DNA of 64,000 nucleotides from Burkholderiales bacterium. GTDB taxonomy: Bacteria > Pseudomonadota > Gammaproteobacteria > Burkholderiales > Methylophilaceae. The stretch lies in the NCBI GenBank assembly GCA_030831475.1, contig JAURKY010000002.1:1-64000 (forward strand). Direction: 5' to 3'. Both the position numbers and the translations under genes were made by a program. Position 1 is the stretch's first letter. Every line of letters starts with the position of its first letter. The notes beneath the pieces are model-generated. The model searched no databases, was not told the DNA's origin, and saw only the letters and a list, made by a program, of their open reading frames with translations. Positions 45,993-54,448 of the stretch are shown here, one piece after another.

Positions 45993-47641
45993 TTAAGTAA
46001 TTCTCTCGCATGGGCAAGTGTTTTTTCAGAAATCTCAATACCTCCAATCATCCTTGCAATCTCTTTAATCCTCATATCACTATCGAGCAAATCAATTGAG
46101 CTGGTTGTATCAGACGCATTCGATACTTTAGACACCTTATAATGATTGGATGATTGAGCGGCTACCTGGGCAAGATGGGTAATGACAAAAGCTTGCTTAT
46201 TATTTTCCTCGCCCAATGTTTTTAATAAAAGCCCAACCGTTTCAGCAACACTTCCACCGATACCAACATCCACCTCATCAAATATCATCGTTGGAACCTC
46301 AATCGCATCTATGGAGGAGACTCGAATAGCTAAACTTATCCTCGATAACTCGCCCCCTGAAGCTACTTTACCGAGAGGTCTTAGGTCTGCGCCCTTAAAG
46401 GTTGCAATATTAAACTCAATCCTTTCGTTGCCATGAATATTAGGCTCACACGGAACTAATGCAATTGAGAAAGAAGCGTCTTTAAAAGATAAATGATTAA
46501 GCCTTTGTGTTATCTCATCACTTAATAGTTTTGCAGCATCCAATCTTTGTTGGGTAAGCTGGCCTGCAGCCCGATCAAAATTTTGTCTTGCTCGGTCTAA
46601 CTCAGATTTAATATCTTGTTCTTGGGTCAAGGTTGTTAAAACGTCTAAACGCTGTTCCCACTCTTGAGCCAAATCTTCTAAGCCCTCAGGGCTAAGTCGA
46701 TGTTTTCTCAAAAAATCAAAAGTCGCTTTAATTTTTTCTTCAATCATTTTTTGCTCATTTGAATCGATAAGCTCATGACTTAAATAATGGTTAAGTTCTC
46801 GATCAAACTCTTTTAAATCCAAAAAGACGGAATCTAAGGTGTCAATCTTAGATAAATTTCCATCAATCTTAGTTAGATTTGAAAAGGTGCTTTTCAAGCC
46901 CTTTAATTGGTTCAAAAGTGCAAATTGATCGTCATTAGAAATTTGATTTATGCATGCCTGCATCCCCTCAATTAATTCCTGGCTATTGGCCATTTTTTTT
47001 TGTTTATCTTGTAGCTCTTGCCAGTCATTATTGGAAAAATCGAGTACTTTAAATTCCTTAATTTTTTCCACGAGCTCAACGCGCTCATGCTCGTAAGCTT
47101 CTTTATTTTTTAAATAATTGTCGTAATCCATACTTAAGGTATGCCATTTTTGATAGGCATCCTTAACTTGAGAAAGTAATGCTTGCAACTTTCCAAAGCC
47201 GTCTAAAATTTCTCTTTGCACAGAGGGTTTAAGCAAGGAGTAATGAAAATTTTGCCCATAAATATCAATTAAATATTCACTTAAATCTTTTAAGTCATTG
47301 ATGTTAACTGGATTCCCATTGATGTAGCCTTTTGATTTACCGTCTTTTGATAAAGTACGTCTTAGTATAAGTTGATTGCCATCCTCTAAATCATGCTGAT
47401 TTAACCAATCTTGAGCATAACGATTAGACTCAATATTGAAGGTAGCGGTAATATCTGCTTTATCTTGATTTTTTCTAATCGAATTAAAATCACTTCTTTG
47501 CCCAAGGCATAAAGATAAGGCATCAATCAAAATGGATTTGCCTGCCCCGGTCTCTCCGGTTAAAACCGAAAACCCTTTCTCAAAACTTATCTCAAGCTCA
47601 TCAACAATGACAAAATTTTTAATAAATAATGACTCGAGCAT
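45989..47641 (-). CDS. recN: DNA repair protein RecN
   Basis: SMC-like ATPase acting in double-strand break repair. Walker A GETGAGKSILIDAL is at about residues 31-44, a long coiled coil covers about 160-370, and the C-terminal signature SGGELSRISLAIRV with Walker B PTMIFDEVDVGIGG lies near 428-465. At 550 residues it matches the family. It follows nadK by 11 bp, the usual nadK-recN pair. Confidence 0.97.
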   Translation of the reverse strand: MLESLFIKNFVIVDELEISFEKGFSVLTGETGAGKSILIDALSLCLGQRSDFNSIRKNQDKADITATFNIESNRYAQDWLNQHDLEDGNQLILRRTLSKDGKSKGYINGNPVNINDLKDLSEYLIDIYGQNFHYSLLKPSVQREILDGFGKLQALLSQVKDAYQKWHTLSMDYDNYLKNKEAYEHERVELVEKIKEFKVLDFSNNDWQELQDKQKKMANSQELIEGMQACINQISNDDQFALLNQLKGLKSTFSNLTKIDGNLSKIDTLDSVFLDLKEFDRELNHYLSHELIDSNEQKMIEEKIKATFDFLRKHRLSPEGLEDLAQEWEQRLDVLTTLTQEQDIKSELDRARQNFDRAAGQLTQQRLDAAKLLSDEITQRLNHLSFKDASFSIALVPCEPNIHGNERIEFNIATFKGADLRPLGKVASGGELSRISLAIRVSSIDAIEVPTMIFDEVDVGIGGSVAETVGLLLKTLGEENNKQAFVITHLAQVAAQSSNHYKVSKVSNASDTTSSIDLLDSDMRIKEIARMIGGIEISEKTLAHARELLN

Positions 47642-47652
47642 TTTTTAAAAGG

Positions 47653-48519
47653 TTATCCCCAATGTAATTTATTTCTCAACATTTCAAAATAACAGTAGTC
47701 CTTTGGGTGCAAAATCGAAACTGTTTGTTTTGATTTTTGAATCTTAATGACATCTCGTAAATCAAGAGGAAACTTAATTTGCCCATCTATGCTGACATAG
47801 GCATCATCCAAATGAATAATTTTAATTTCAATGCTGCTATTTCCATTCACTGCGATAGGTCGATTACTCAAAGTGTGAGGGTTAATCGGTACGATCGAAA
47901 TCGCATCTAAACTAGGATGTAAGATAGGGCCACCTGCAGATAATGCATAAGCAGTAGCGCCGGTAGGAGTGCTGGTAATAATTCCATCCGACCTTTGGCG
48001 ATGAACAAATTTGTTATTAATGTAAACTTCAAGCTCAATTAAACGTAAACTACTTTTTACAACGACGTCATTGAGCGCAAAAGAATCATATATTTTGGCT
48101 TTGCTCCGAATTATATCGGCCTGCAAAAGAATTCTTTTATCCTCTAAAAAATCACCTTTTAAAATTAACTCAACATTTTTTAACATCGAATCAATATTTA
48201 AATCTGCAAGAAAACCAAATCGTCCCTGATTAATGCCAACCAAAGGTATATTGGCGTCAACAACAGATCGAGCTACACCAAGCATGGTGCCATCCCCGCC
48301 AATAACAATCACTAAATCAGCATGCTGAGTCAAGTCATTGAGAGCTATGGATTCTACGCCTTCTAATTTTGCTTGTTGCTGCGTTTTTGATTCAATAAAG
48401 ATCTGATGATTATTTTTTTTTAAATAATCAACCAATACGTTTAATTGATCGTGAATATGCTTGGCATCCTCTAATGAAGGATACTTTCCAACCAATGCAA
48501 TATTTTTAAATTGACCCAT
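47653..48519 (-). CDS. nadK: NAD kinase
   Basis: Phosphorylates NAD to NADP. The catalytic GGDGTMLGVAR motif lies near residue 74, the NE/D-type segment is LNDVV near 147, and the TPTGATAYALSAGGPIL motif near 184. At 288 residues it is the usual bacterial length. It diverges from hrcA over 90 bp, which contains a TATAAT that could serve as its -10. Confidence 0.97.
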   Translation of the reverse strand: MGQFKNIALVGKYPSLEDAKHIHDQLNVLVDYLKKNNHQIFIESKTQQQAKLEGVESIALNDLTQHADLVIVIGGDGTMLGVARSVVDANIPLVGINQGRFGFLADLNIDSMLKNVELILKGDFLEDKRILLQADIIRSKAKIYDSFALNDVVVKSSLRLIELEVYINNKFVHRQRSDGIITSTPTGATAYALSAGGPILHPSLDAISIVPINPHTLSNRPIAVNGNSSIEIKIIHLDDAYVSIDGQIKFPLDLRDVIKIQKSKQTVSILHPKDYCYFEMLRNKLHWG

Positions 48520-48609
48520 ATATCCTGAATTAAGTGGCTATAATTAGCTCGAGTAAGTAAAATATAAATTATATTTTAAAGCATACATAACAAACAAAAT
48601 AATTATTTG

Positions 48610-49623
48610 ATGCATCATTTAGATCAACGCGCTCAATCTCTCTTAAAGACACTTGTTAAACTTCATATTAACGATGGTAATCCTGTGGGTTCTAATACAC
48701 TCCTTTCGACTTCAGGTTTGGATGTAAGCTCAGCAACCATTCGAAATATCATGAAAGATTTAGAGGAGGCAGGTTTCATTATCAGCCCTCATACCTCAGC
48801 AGGAAGAATTCCAACACATAAAGGTTATCGTTTTTTTGTTGACAGCTTAGCCACGGTCCAATCATTAAATCCTAATGAAATTAATGATTTAAAAAATCAT
48901 TTTGTATTATCAGATAACAAACACCTTATTAGCTCCGTCGCAAACACACTTTCAGATCTAACAAAATTTGCCGGCGTTGTGATGTTGCCAAAAGCCAAAA
49001 AAGTAAAGTTTAAACATATTGAATTTTTGAATTTATCCGAAAAGAAGGTTCTACTTATCATTGTGACTGATGATGGTAGTGTTCAGAACCGAGTACTTTA
49101 CACGAATAAAAATTACTCTAAATCGATGCTTATTGAAGCATCTAATTACTTTAATGATCATTTTGGTGGCTGCTCAGTTGTTGACGCAAAAGAAAAGCTG
49201 GTCAAGGAAATCAAATCTTTAAAAGAGGAAATGATTAATTTGATGTCCTATGCTATTGATACCTCATCAGAGGAGTCAGACAAAGATAACCTCTTTATTT
49301 CAGGTCAAACACGATTGCTTGAAACGAGTGAACTCAGTCAAAGTGTGACGAGTATTAAAAAAATTATAGAGGTCTTTGAACAACGCTCAGCTTTATTAAA
49401 TCTGCTAGAACAAAGTCACGATGCAGATGGTATCAAAATTTTTATTGGAGAAGAGTCTGGTTATCATGCCCTGGATGAATGCAGTGTTGTTACTGCCCCT
49501 TATCATGCAGATGGAGAACTTATTGGTATGATAGGTGTTATTGGCCCAACACGAATGGCTTATGAGAGAGTCATTCCTATTGTTGATATCACTGCAAAAA
49601 TTTTAGGGAATTCATTAAAATAA
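48610..49623 (+). CDS. hrcA: heat-inducible transcription repressor HrcA
   Basis: Repressor that binds CIRCE elements and is kept active by GroEL. The N-terminal winged helix (residues about 1-85) includes VGSNTLL, SSATIRNIMKDLEEAGFI and SPHTSAGRIPTHKGYRFFVD, diagnostic in combination. The GAF-like middle domain and the C-terminal part with IFIGEESG follow. I use ATG 48610, one codon inside a TTG. 337 residues. No CIRCE is visible before hrcA, grpE or dnaK, so its target (probably groES-groEL) is outside the window. Confidence 0.95.
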   Translation: MHHLDQRAQSLLKTLVKLHINDGNPVGSNTLLSTSGLDVSSATIRNIMKDLEEAGFIISPHTSAGRIPTHKGYRFFVDSLATVQSLNPNEINDLKNHFVLSDNKHLISSVANTLSDLTKFAGVVMLPKAKKVKFKHIEFLNLSEKKVLLIIVTDDGSVQNRVLYTNKNYSKSMLIEASNYFNDHFGGCSVVDAKEKLVKEIKSLKEEMINLMSYAIDTSSEESDKDNLFISGQTRLLETSELSQSVTSIKKIIEVFEQRSALLNLLEQSHDADGIKIFIGEESGYHALDECSVVTAPYHADGELIGMIGVIGPTRMAYERVIPIVDITAKILGNSLK

Positions 49624-49625
49624 AT

Positions 49626-50732
49626 ATGAGTTACTACCGTCCCGAACCCAATTATCAGCATGGGGATCCCGAGAGGATTGGCATTATTGTTGCTAATTTA
49701 GGCACACCTGATGCCCCACGGGCCAAAGAACTGCGGCGCTACCTTGGACAATTTTTAATGGATCGCAGGGTGGTTGAGATTCCAAGATTCATATGGTGCT
49801 GGATTTTACATTTTATTATTCTTGTTTTTAGGCCGGCTGCCTCAGCAAAAAAATATCAACTGGTATGGACCAATGAGGGTTCACCACTGATGGTTTATGC
49901 AAAAAAACAAACCAAACTGATTAAAGAAAGTTTAAATAAAACGTATAAACAACCCATTGAAGTTGAGTTAGGAATGAGTTATGGCAATCCCTCCATGAGG
50001 TCAGCCATAGAAAAATTAAGGGCTAAAAACTGTACTAAAATTCTTTTGTTTCCTCTTTACCCTCAGTATGCTGGCTCATCAACCGCATCAGCAATGGACA
50101 GTGTTTTTAGAACTCTTATAAAAACAAGAAATGTACCTGAGTTAAGGACAATCAAACATTATCACGATCACCCAGACTACATTGCTGCACTAAAAAAAAG
50201 CGTTGAAAGATTTTGGAAAAAAAATGGGCGTCCCTCAAAATTAGTTATGAGTTTTCATGGAGTGCCAAAAAAATCATTGATGCAAGGAGACCCCTATCAC
50301 TGTGAGTGTCATAAAACAGGTCGTCTGTTAGCTGAGAGCTTGAAGTTGAAAGATCAAGATTATGAAGTATGTTTTCAATCACGATTTGGTAAAGCTGAGT
50401 GGCTAAAACCCTACTTCGCGGAAGTCATTGCCAAGCTAGGTAAATCAAAAGAAAAAAAAGTACATGTGATTTGTCCAGGATTCTCAAGCGATTGCCTTGA
50501 AACCTTAGAAGAAATTAATATGGAAGGCAGGCATATATTTACCGAAAATGGTGGTGGCGAGTATGACTATATACCTGCCTTAAATGATGATCCTGAATGG
50601 ATCAAGGCGATGCAAAACATACTGAAACAGCATCTTGCTGGATGGCTTGATCCGCAATGGTCATTGCAAAAACAAAAAAAATTATCAGAACAAACGATGC
50701 GTCAATTTAAAAAGTTAAAGCAAAAACTATGA
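49626..50732 (+). CDS. hemH: ferrochelatase
   Basis: Inserts ferrous iron into protoporphyrin IX, the last step of protoheme synthesis. The motifs MSFHGVPKKSLMQGDPY (catalytic His) and VICPGFSSDCLETLEEI near the C-terminus are typical. A Cys pair in YHCECHKTGR is common among betaproteobacterial ferrochelatases. The long N-terminus (PEPNYQHGDPERIGIIVANLGTPDAP in parts) also fits that group. At 368 residues it has normal length. It starts 2 bases after hrcA. Confidence 0.96.
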   Translation: MSYYRPEPNYQHGDPERIGIIVANLGTPDAPRAKELRRYLGQFLMDRRVVEIPRFIWCWILHFIILVFRPAASAKKYQLVWTNEGSPLMVYAKKQTKLIKESLNKTYKQPIEVELGMSYGNPSMRSAIEKLRAKNCTKILLFPLYPQYAGSSTASAMDSVFRTLIKTRNVPELRTIKHYHDHPDYIAALKKSVERFWKKNGRPSKLVMSFHGVPKKSLMQGDPYHCECHKTGRLLAESLKLKDQDYEVCFQSRFGKAEWLKPYFAEVIAKLGKSKEKKVHVICPGFSSDCLETLEEINMEGRHIFTENGGGEYDYIPALNDDPEWIKAMQNILKQHLAGWLDPQWSLQKQKKLSEQTMRQFKKLKQKL

Positions 50733-51709
50733 TCATAATTACCGGCGGCGCAGGCATGATTGGTAGCATGATTGCCTGGCATTTAGACACCATCATGCAT
50801 GAAGATCAGCTTATCATCGTCGATGATTACGAGGATCCATCCAGAGAAAAAAATTTCTCTAAAAGAAAATATTCTGAATTTATTCACAAAAAAAAATTAT
50901 TTGATTTTCTAAAAGATGCAAAAAAAATCCGAGCAGTCATCCATATGGGTGCGATTAGTGCGACGGTTGAGAAGAATTTCAATAACCTATTAAATTCAAA
51001 TATTCGCTACAGTCAAAAATTATGGTCATGGTGTGCAAGCCACAATGTTCCTTTCATTTACGCAAGTTCTGCTGCAACCTATGGAGATGGTAGGCAAGGA
51101 TATGATGATGACACCCGACTGAATCTCCTAAACCCTCTTAATGCGTATGGATACTCCAAACACTTTTTTGATCAATGGGCTGAATTACAGGTTAAATCTA
51201 ATCAACCTGCTCCACCCCAGTGGGTAGGACTTAAATTTTTTAATGTATATGGTCCCAATGAATACCATAAGGGCAGAATGGCTAGTGTGGTTTATCATGC
51301 TTTCAACCAAATGAATGACCATAAAGAAATTAAGTTGTTTAAAAGTGATCGACATGACTATGATGATGGTATGCAGATGCGAGACTTTATCTACGTCAAA
51401 GATGCAGTGAAGTGTGTTATGTTTTTTTTACAAAATAATTCAATTTCAGGGCTTTATAATGTAGGTACCGGAAAAGCTCAGTCATTCAAAAAACTAGCTA
51501 CAGCGGTTGCTCAAAACATGAAAGCGAATGAAGATGTTATAAAATACATCGATATGCCAGATGATTTAAAAAATAAATACCAGTACTTTACCGAAGCAAA
51601 AATGAATAAATTAAGAGAAATTGGTTATGAGGAAAGCTTCTTTGATTTAAATCTTGGAGTTCAAGACTATATTGAAAATTATTTATCTACAAAAGATATG
51701 TACGCATAA
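50729..51709 (+). CDS. hldD: ADP-L-glycero-D-manno-heptose-6-epimerase
   Basis: Converts ADP-D-glycero- to ADP-L-glycero-manno-heptose for the lipopolysaccharide inner core. The NAD(P) loop TGGAGMIGS is at about residues 5-13 (Met replaces the common Phe), the catalytic Ser/Tyr-Lys set is SSAATYG and YGYSKHFFDQW, and FFNVYGPNEYHKGRMAS marks HldD. At 326 residues it is typical. It overlaps hemH by four bases (ATGA) and is 5 bp before hldE. Confidence 0.95.
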   Translation: MIIITGGAGMIGSMIAWHLDTIMHEDQLIIVDDYEDPSREKNFSKRKYSEFIHKKKLFDFLKDAKKIRAVIHMGAISATVEKNFNNLLNSNIRYSQKLWSWCASHNVPFIYASSAATYGDGRQGYDDDTRLNLLNPLNAYGYSKHFFDQWAELQVKSNQPAPPQWVGLKFFNVYGPNEYHKGRMASVVYHAFNQMNDHKEIKLFKSDRHDYDDGMQMRDFIYVKDAVKCVMFFLQNNSISGLYNVGTGKAQSFKKLATAVAQNMKANEDVIKYIDMPDDLKNKYQYFTEAKMNKLREIGYEESFFDLNLGVQDYIENYLSTKDMYA

Positions 51710-51714
51710 ATCCA

Positions 51715-53163
51715 ATGAATTTAGATAAACTAAAAGCCGTTAAAAAACATATCAACCCCAAGCATTGGTGTCTTGTCGTAGGTGATGTCATGTTGGATTG
51801 TTATATCACAGGCGAAATTAAACGTATTTCTCCTGAAGCACCTGTGCCTGTAGTTCACAAAACAAGTGATGATCAAAGGCTGGGAGGCGCGGGTAACGTT
51901 GCGCTTAATTTATCCGGCCTGGGTCTCAAATCAACTATCCTAGGTACGATCGGTCATGATGATCATGGTGAAAAAATTACTGCTTTATTAAGGCATCATA
52001 AAATTTCAACTCAAGGTGTCATCAAAACCAACAATCCTACAACATCCAAAACCAGGATCTTAAGTGGTCATCAACAACTTTTACGTATAGATAATGAGGT
52101 TATTGATGATTCTTATACAAAATTAATCAAAAATAAATTTGATACTCTTTTGAAAAAAAATCCTTCAATTATTCTTTTATCCGACTATGCTAAAGGAGTA
52201 CTTTCAACTGATCTTTGTCAGTACATCATTAAAAAAGCAAGAACTAAAAAAATTCCTGTGCTGGCAGATCCTAAAGGTAATGATATTAAAAAATATCAAG
52301 GTGTAACCATACTCACGCCCAATAAAAAAGAAGCTTATGAACTGGTTGGGTCTAATCAAATTAATGATGATGATCTTGAAAAAAAATTAAAATTTTTATG
52401 TAGGCGATATAGCATTGATGCCATTGCAATGACCCAGGGCAATCAAGGTATCAAGCTTATACAATCCAAAAAATCTGCTGTGATACCAGCTGCAAAAGTA
52501 AAATTTATCTATGATGTCTCAGGCGCGGGTGATACCGTCATTGCGTCAATTGCCTTTGGGTTAATTGCGCAATTTAACCTTCATGATGTATTTATATTTG
52601 CCAATCAGGCTGCTGGTATTGTCATTAGCAAGGTAGGAACATCACCTATTAAGCTGAATGAAGTCATTGATAGCTATAAGTCAGATGAGCTTGAACAAGA
52701 AAATAAAATTGTAACTATCTATCAGCTAGAAAAAAAAATTCTTAGTGAAAAAAAGAAAAAAACTAAAATTGGTTTTACCAATGGCTGCTTTGATATTCTT
52801 CATGCAGGACATGTTATGTATCTTGAAAAAGCTAAAAATAAAGTTGACTACTTAATCCTTGGCCTTAATAGTGACGCTTCCGTTAAAAAACTCAAAGGTC
52901 ATTCAAGACCTGTCATTGGTGAAAAGGATCGTGCCCGTGTGTTATCTGCGCTTGAAGCAATTGATGCAATAATCATATTTAATGAAACTACTCCTCTCAA
53001 TTTAATTAAAAAAATAAAGCCCGATGTGTTAATTAAGGGTGATGATTACAAAATGAATCAAGTGGTTGGTGCAAAAGAAGTTTTAAGCTGGGGTGGTCAT
53101 GTTGAGCTCGTTCCTATCATGCAAGGTCAAAGTTCGAGCAACATCATTAAAAAAATCAGCTAG
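51715..53163 (+). CDS. hldE: bifunctional heptose 7-phosphate kinase / heptose 1-phosphate adenylyltransferase
   Basis: Two steps of ADP-heptose synthesis in one chain. The N-terminal ribokinase-like domain (about residues 1-325) has LGGAGNVALNLSGLG and the ATP/catalytic site DVSGAGDTVIA near 270. The C-terminal nucleotidyltransferase (about 345-482) has GFTNGCFDILHAGHVMYL with the HxGH motif and the ending GQSSSNIIKKI. 482 residues, matching E. coli HldE. The intervening phosphatase gmhB is not in the window. Its end overlaps the HAD gene tail by 8 bases. Confidence 0.96.
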   Translation: MNLDKLKAVKKHINPKHWCLVVGDVMLDCYITGEIKRISPEAPVPVVHKTSDDQRLGGAGNVALNLSGLGLKSTILGTIGHDDHGEKITALLRHHKISTQGVIKTNNPTTSKTRILSGHQQLLRIDNEVIDDSYTKLIKNKFDTLLKKNPSIILLSDYAKGVLSTDLCQYIIKKARTKKIPVLADPKGNDIKKYQGVTILTPNKKEAYELVGSNQINDDDLEKKLKFLCRRYSIDAIAMTQGNQGIKLIQSKKSAVIPAAKVKFIYDVSGAGDTVIASIAFGLIAQFNLHDVFIFANQAAGIVISKVGTSPIKLNEVIDSYKSDELEQENKIVTIYQLEKKILSEKKKKTKIGFTNGCFDILHAGHVMYLEKAKNKVDYLILGLNSDASVKKLKGHSRPVIGEKDRARVLSALEAIDAIIIFNETTPLNLIKKIKPDVLIKGDDYKMNQVVGAKEVLSWGGHVELVPIMQGQSSSNIIKKIS

Positions 53164-53809
53164 CCAACTCAGACAAATAATTAATCGTTGTTAATTTTTT
53201 ATTCTGGCAAATAGCCTGCCACTCATCCAAGTCAGTCCAACCTGAAACAAAAATAAAATCTAAATTAAATTTTTCAGCTGTTTCGATATCATATTTAGAG
53301 TCGCCTAAAAAAAGTACGGGAAATGAGGAGGCTTTAATCTCTTGTTTTATGATGTCATGTTTTGATCTTGGGCTTCCAAAAATACCTTGGTCAAAAAATT
53401 GATCAATCTTTTTTTGCCTAAAAAGATAGCGCAATTCTTCCTGATCACCACCTGAGGCTACCATCCATTTTTGATCAGAATATCGTTCGCGTAATTGACC
53501 CAAACCCTGGGCAATTTCGCAATTAGCAAGTAGATTTATCACCTCATCATTAAGCGTCTTTACAAGAAAATTTTTCTTTTCTTCCGTGACATCGGTTTTA
53601 ATGATCTCTTTTAAAAAATAATCAAACTTCACGTAACGTGAAATACCCGTAAGCGAGACATGGTGATCAACAAGCGCTTGGGCTTGATCCTGAGTTGCAC
53701 CATATTTTAGTGCCGTATTACGATACGCTTCGATTTTTTGAAAATTTGAATTTAAAACAACACCATCACAATCAAAAATAATTGTTTGGTATTGGTTTAG
53801 ATCTATCAT
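53156..53809 (-). CDS. HAD-superfamily hydrolase, phosphoglycolate-phosphatase-like
   Basis: Subfamily IA HAD phosphatase of 217 residues. Motif I is FDCDGVVLNSN with nucleophile Asp13 and Asp15; an alpha-helical cap covers about residues 20-95; motif II is the Ser of VASGGD; motif IV is LGDSKYDIETAEKF. The substrate cannot be read from the sequence. It lies 3 bp after eda and is probably co-transcribed with edd-eda. It lacks the GmhB-type motif (DRDGVIN), so it is not an obvious replacement for the missing heptose bisphosphatase. Confidence 0.85.
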   Translation of the reverse strand: MIDLNQYQTIIFDCDGVVLNSNFQKIEAYRNTALKYGATQDQAQALVDHHVSLTGISRYVKFDYFLKEIIKTDVTEEKKNFLVKTLNDEVINLLANCEIAQGLGQLRERYSDQKWMVASGGDQEELRYLFRQKKIDQFFDQGIFGSPRSKHDIIKQEIKASSFPVLFLGDSKYDIETAEKFNLDFIFVSGWTDLDEWQAICQNKKLTTINYLSELAS

Positions 53810-53812
53810 TAT

Positions 53813-54436
53813 TTAGACTTTGATTGAGCTTGCCTCTTTTGCAAGTTTCGTAATTTCACCCCAATTTTTTTGCACTACATGCTCCTTAGGGGTTAACCAG
53901 GTTCCGCCACACACAGGCACATTAGGAAGGCTTAAAAAGTCAGGGGCGGTTTGAATAGATATTCCGCCTGTTGGGCAAAATTTAATATCAGCAAAAGGTC
54001 CGGAGAATCCTTTTAAGAGATTAATGCCTCCCACAGCAACTGCAGGAAATAATTTAAGAAAATTAAAACCATCATCATTAGCCATCATCACCTCACTGCC
54101 TGTTGAGACACCTGGTAAAAGTGGTAAATCAATTTCTTTACAAACATTTCCCATAGAGGTCGTGTAGCCTGGACTTACGGCAAATTGACTCCCTGCAATC
54201 TTTGCATTGGTTGCATCCGCTTTAGTTCTTAAAGTGCCCGCGCCCACAATTGCTTCGGGTACATTTTTTGCAATAGCTTCAATGGCTTGCAAAGCGCAGG
54301 ATGTTCTTAACGTTACTTCCAGCACCCTAATACCGCCTTCAAGCAATGCTTCTGCCATAGGCACTGCATCCTCAGTTTTTTCAATAACAATCACCGGTAT
54401 GACGGGACCATAATTTGCTAAATCAAGTGTATTCAT
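53813..54436 (-). CDS. eda: KDPG aldolase (2-dehydro-3-deoxy-phosphogluconate aldolase)
   Basis: Splits KDPG into pyruvate and glyceraldehyde 3-phosphate, the second step of the Entner-Doudoroff pathway. The catalytic Glu is in RVLEVTLRT near residue 40, the Schiff-base Lys in FLKLFPA near 128, and GPFADIKFCPTGGI follows. At 207 residues it is standard. It follows edd by 12 bp. In RuMP-cycle methylotrophs this enzyme performs the cleavage stage of formaldehyde assimilation. Confidence 0.96.
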   Translation of the reverse strand: MNTLDLANYGPVIPVIVIEKTEDAVPMAEALLEGGIRVLEVTLRTSCALQAIEAIAKNVPEAIVGAGTLRTKADATNAKIAGSQFAVSPGYTTSMGNVCKEIDLPLLPGVSTGSEVMMANDDGFNFLKLFPAVAVGGINLLKGFSGPFADIKFCPTGGISIQTAPDFLSLPNVPVCGGTWLTPKEHVVQKNWGEITKLAKEASSIKV

Positions 54437-54448
54437 AAATTCCTTAAA

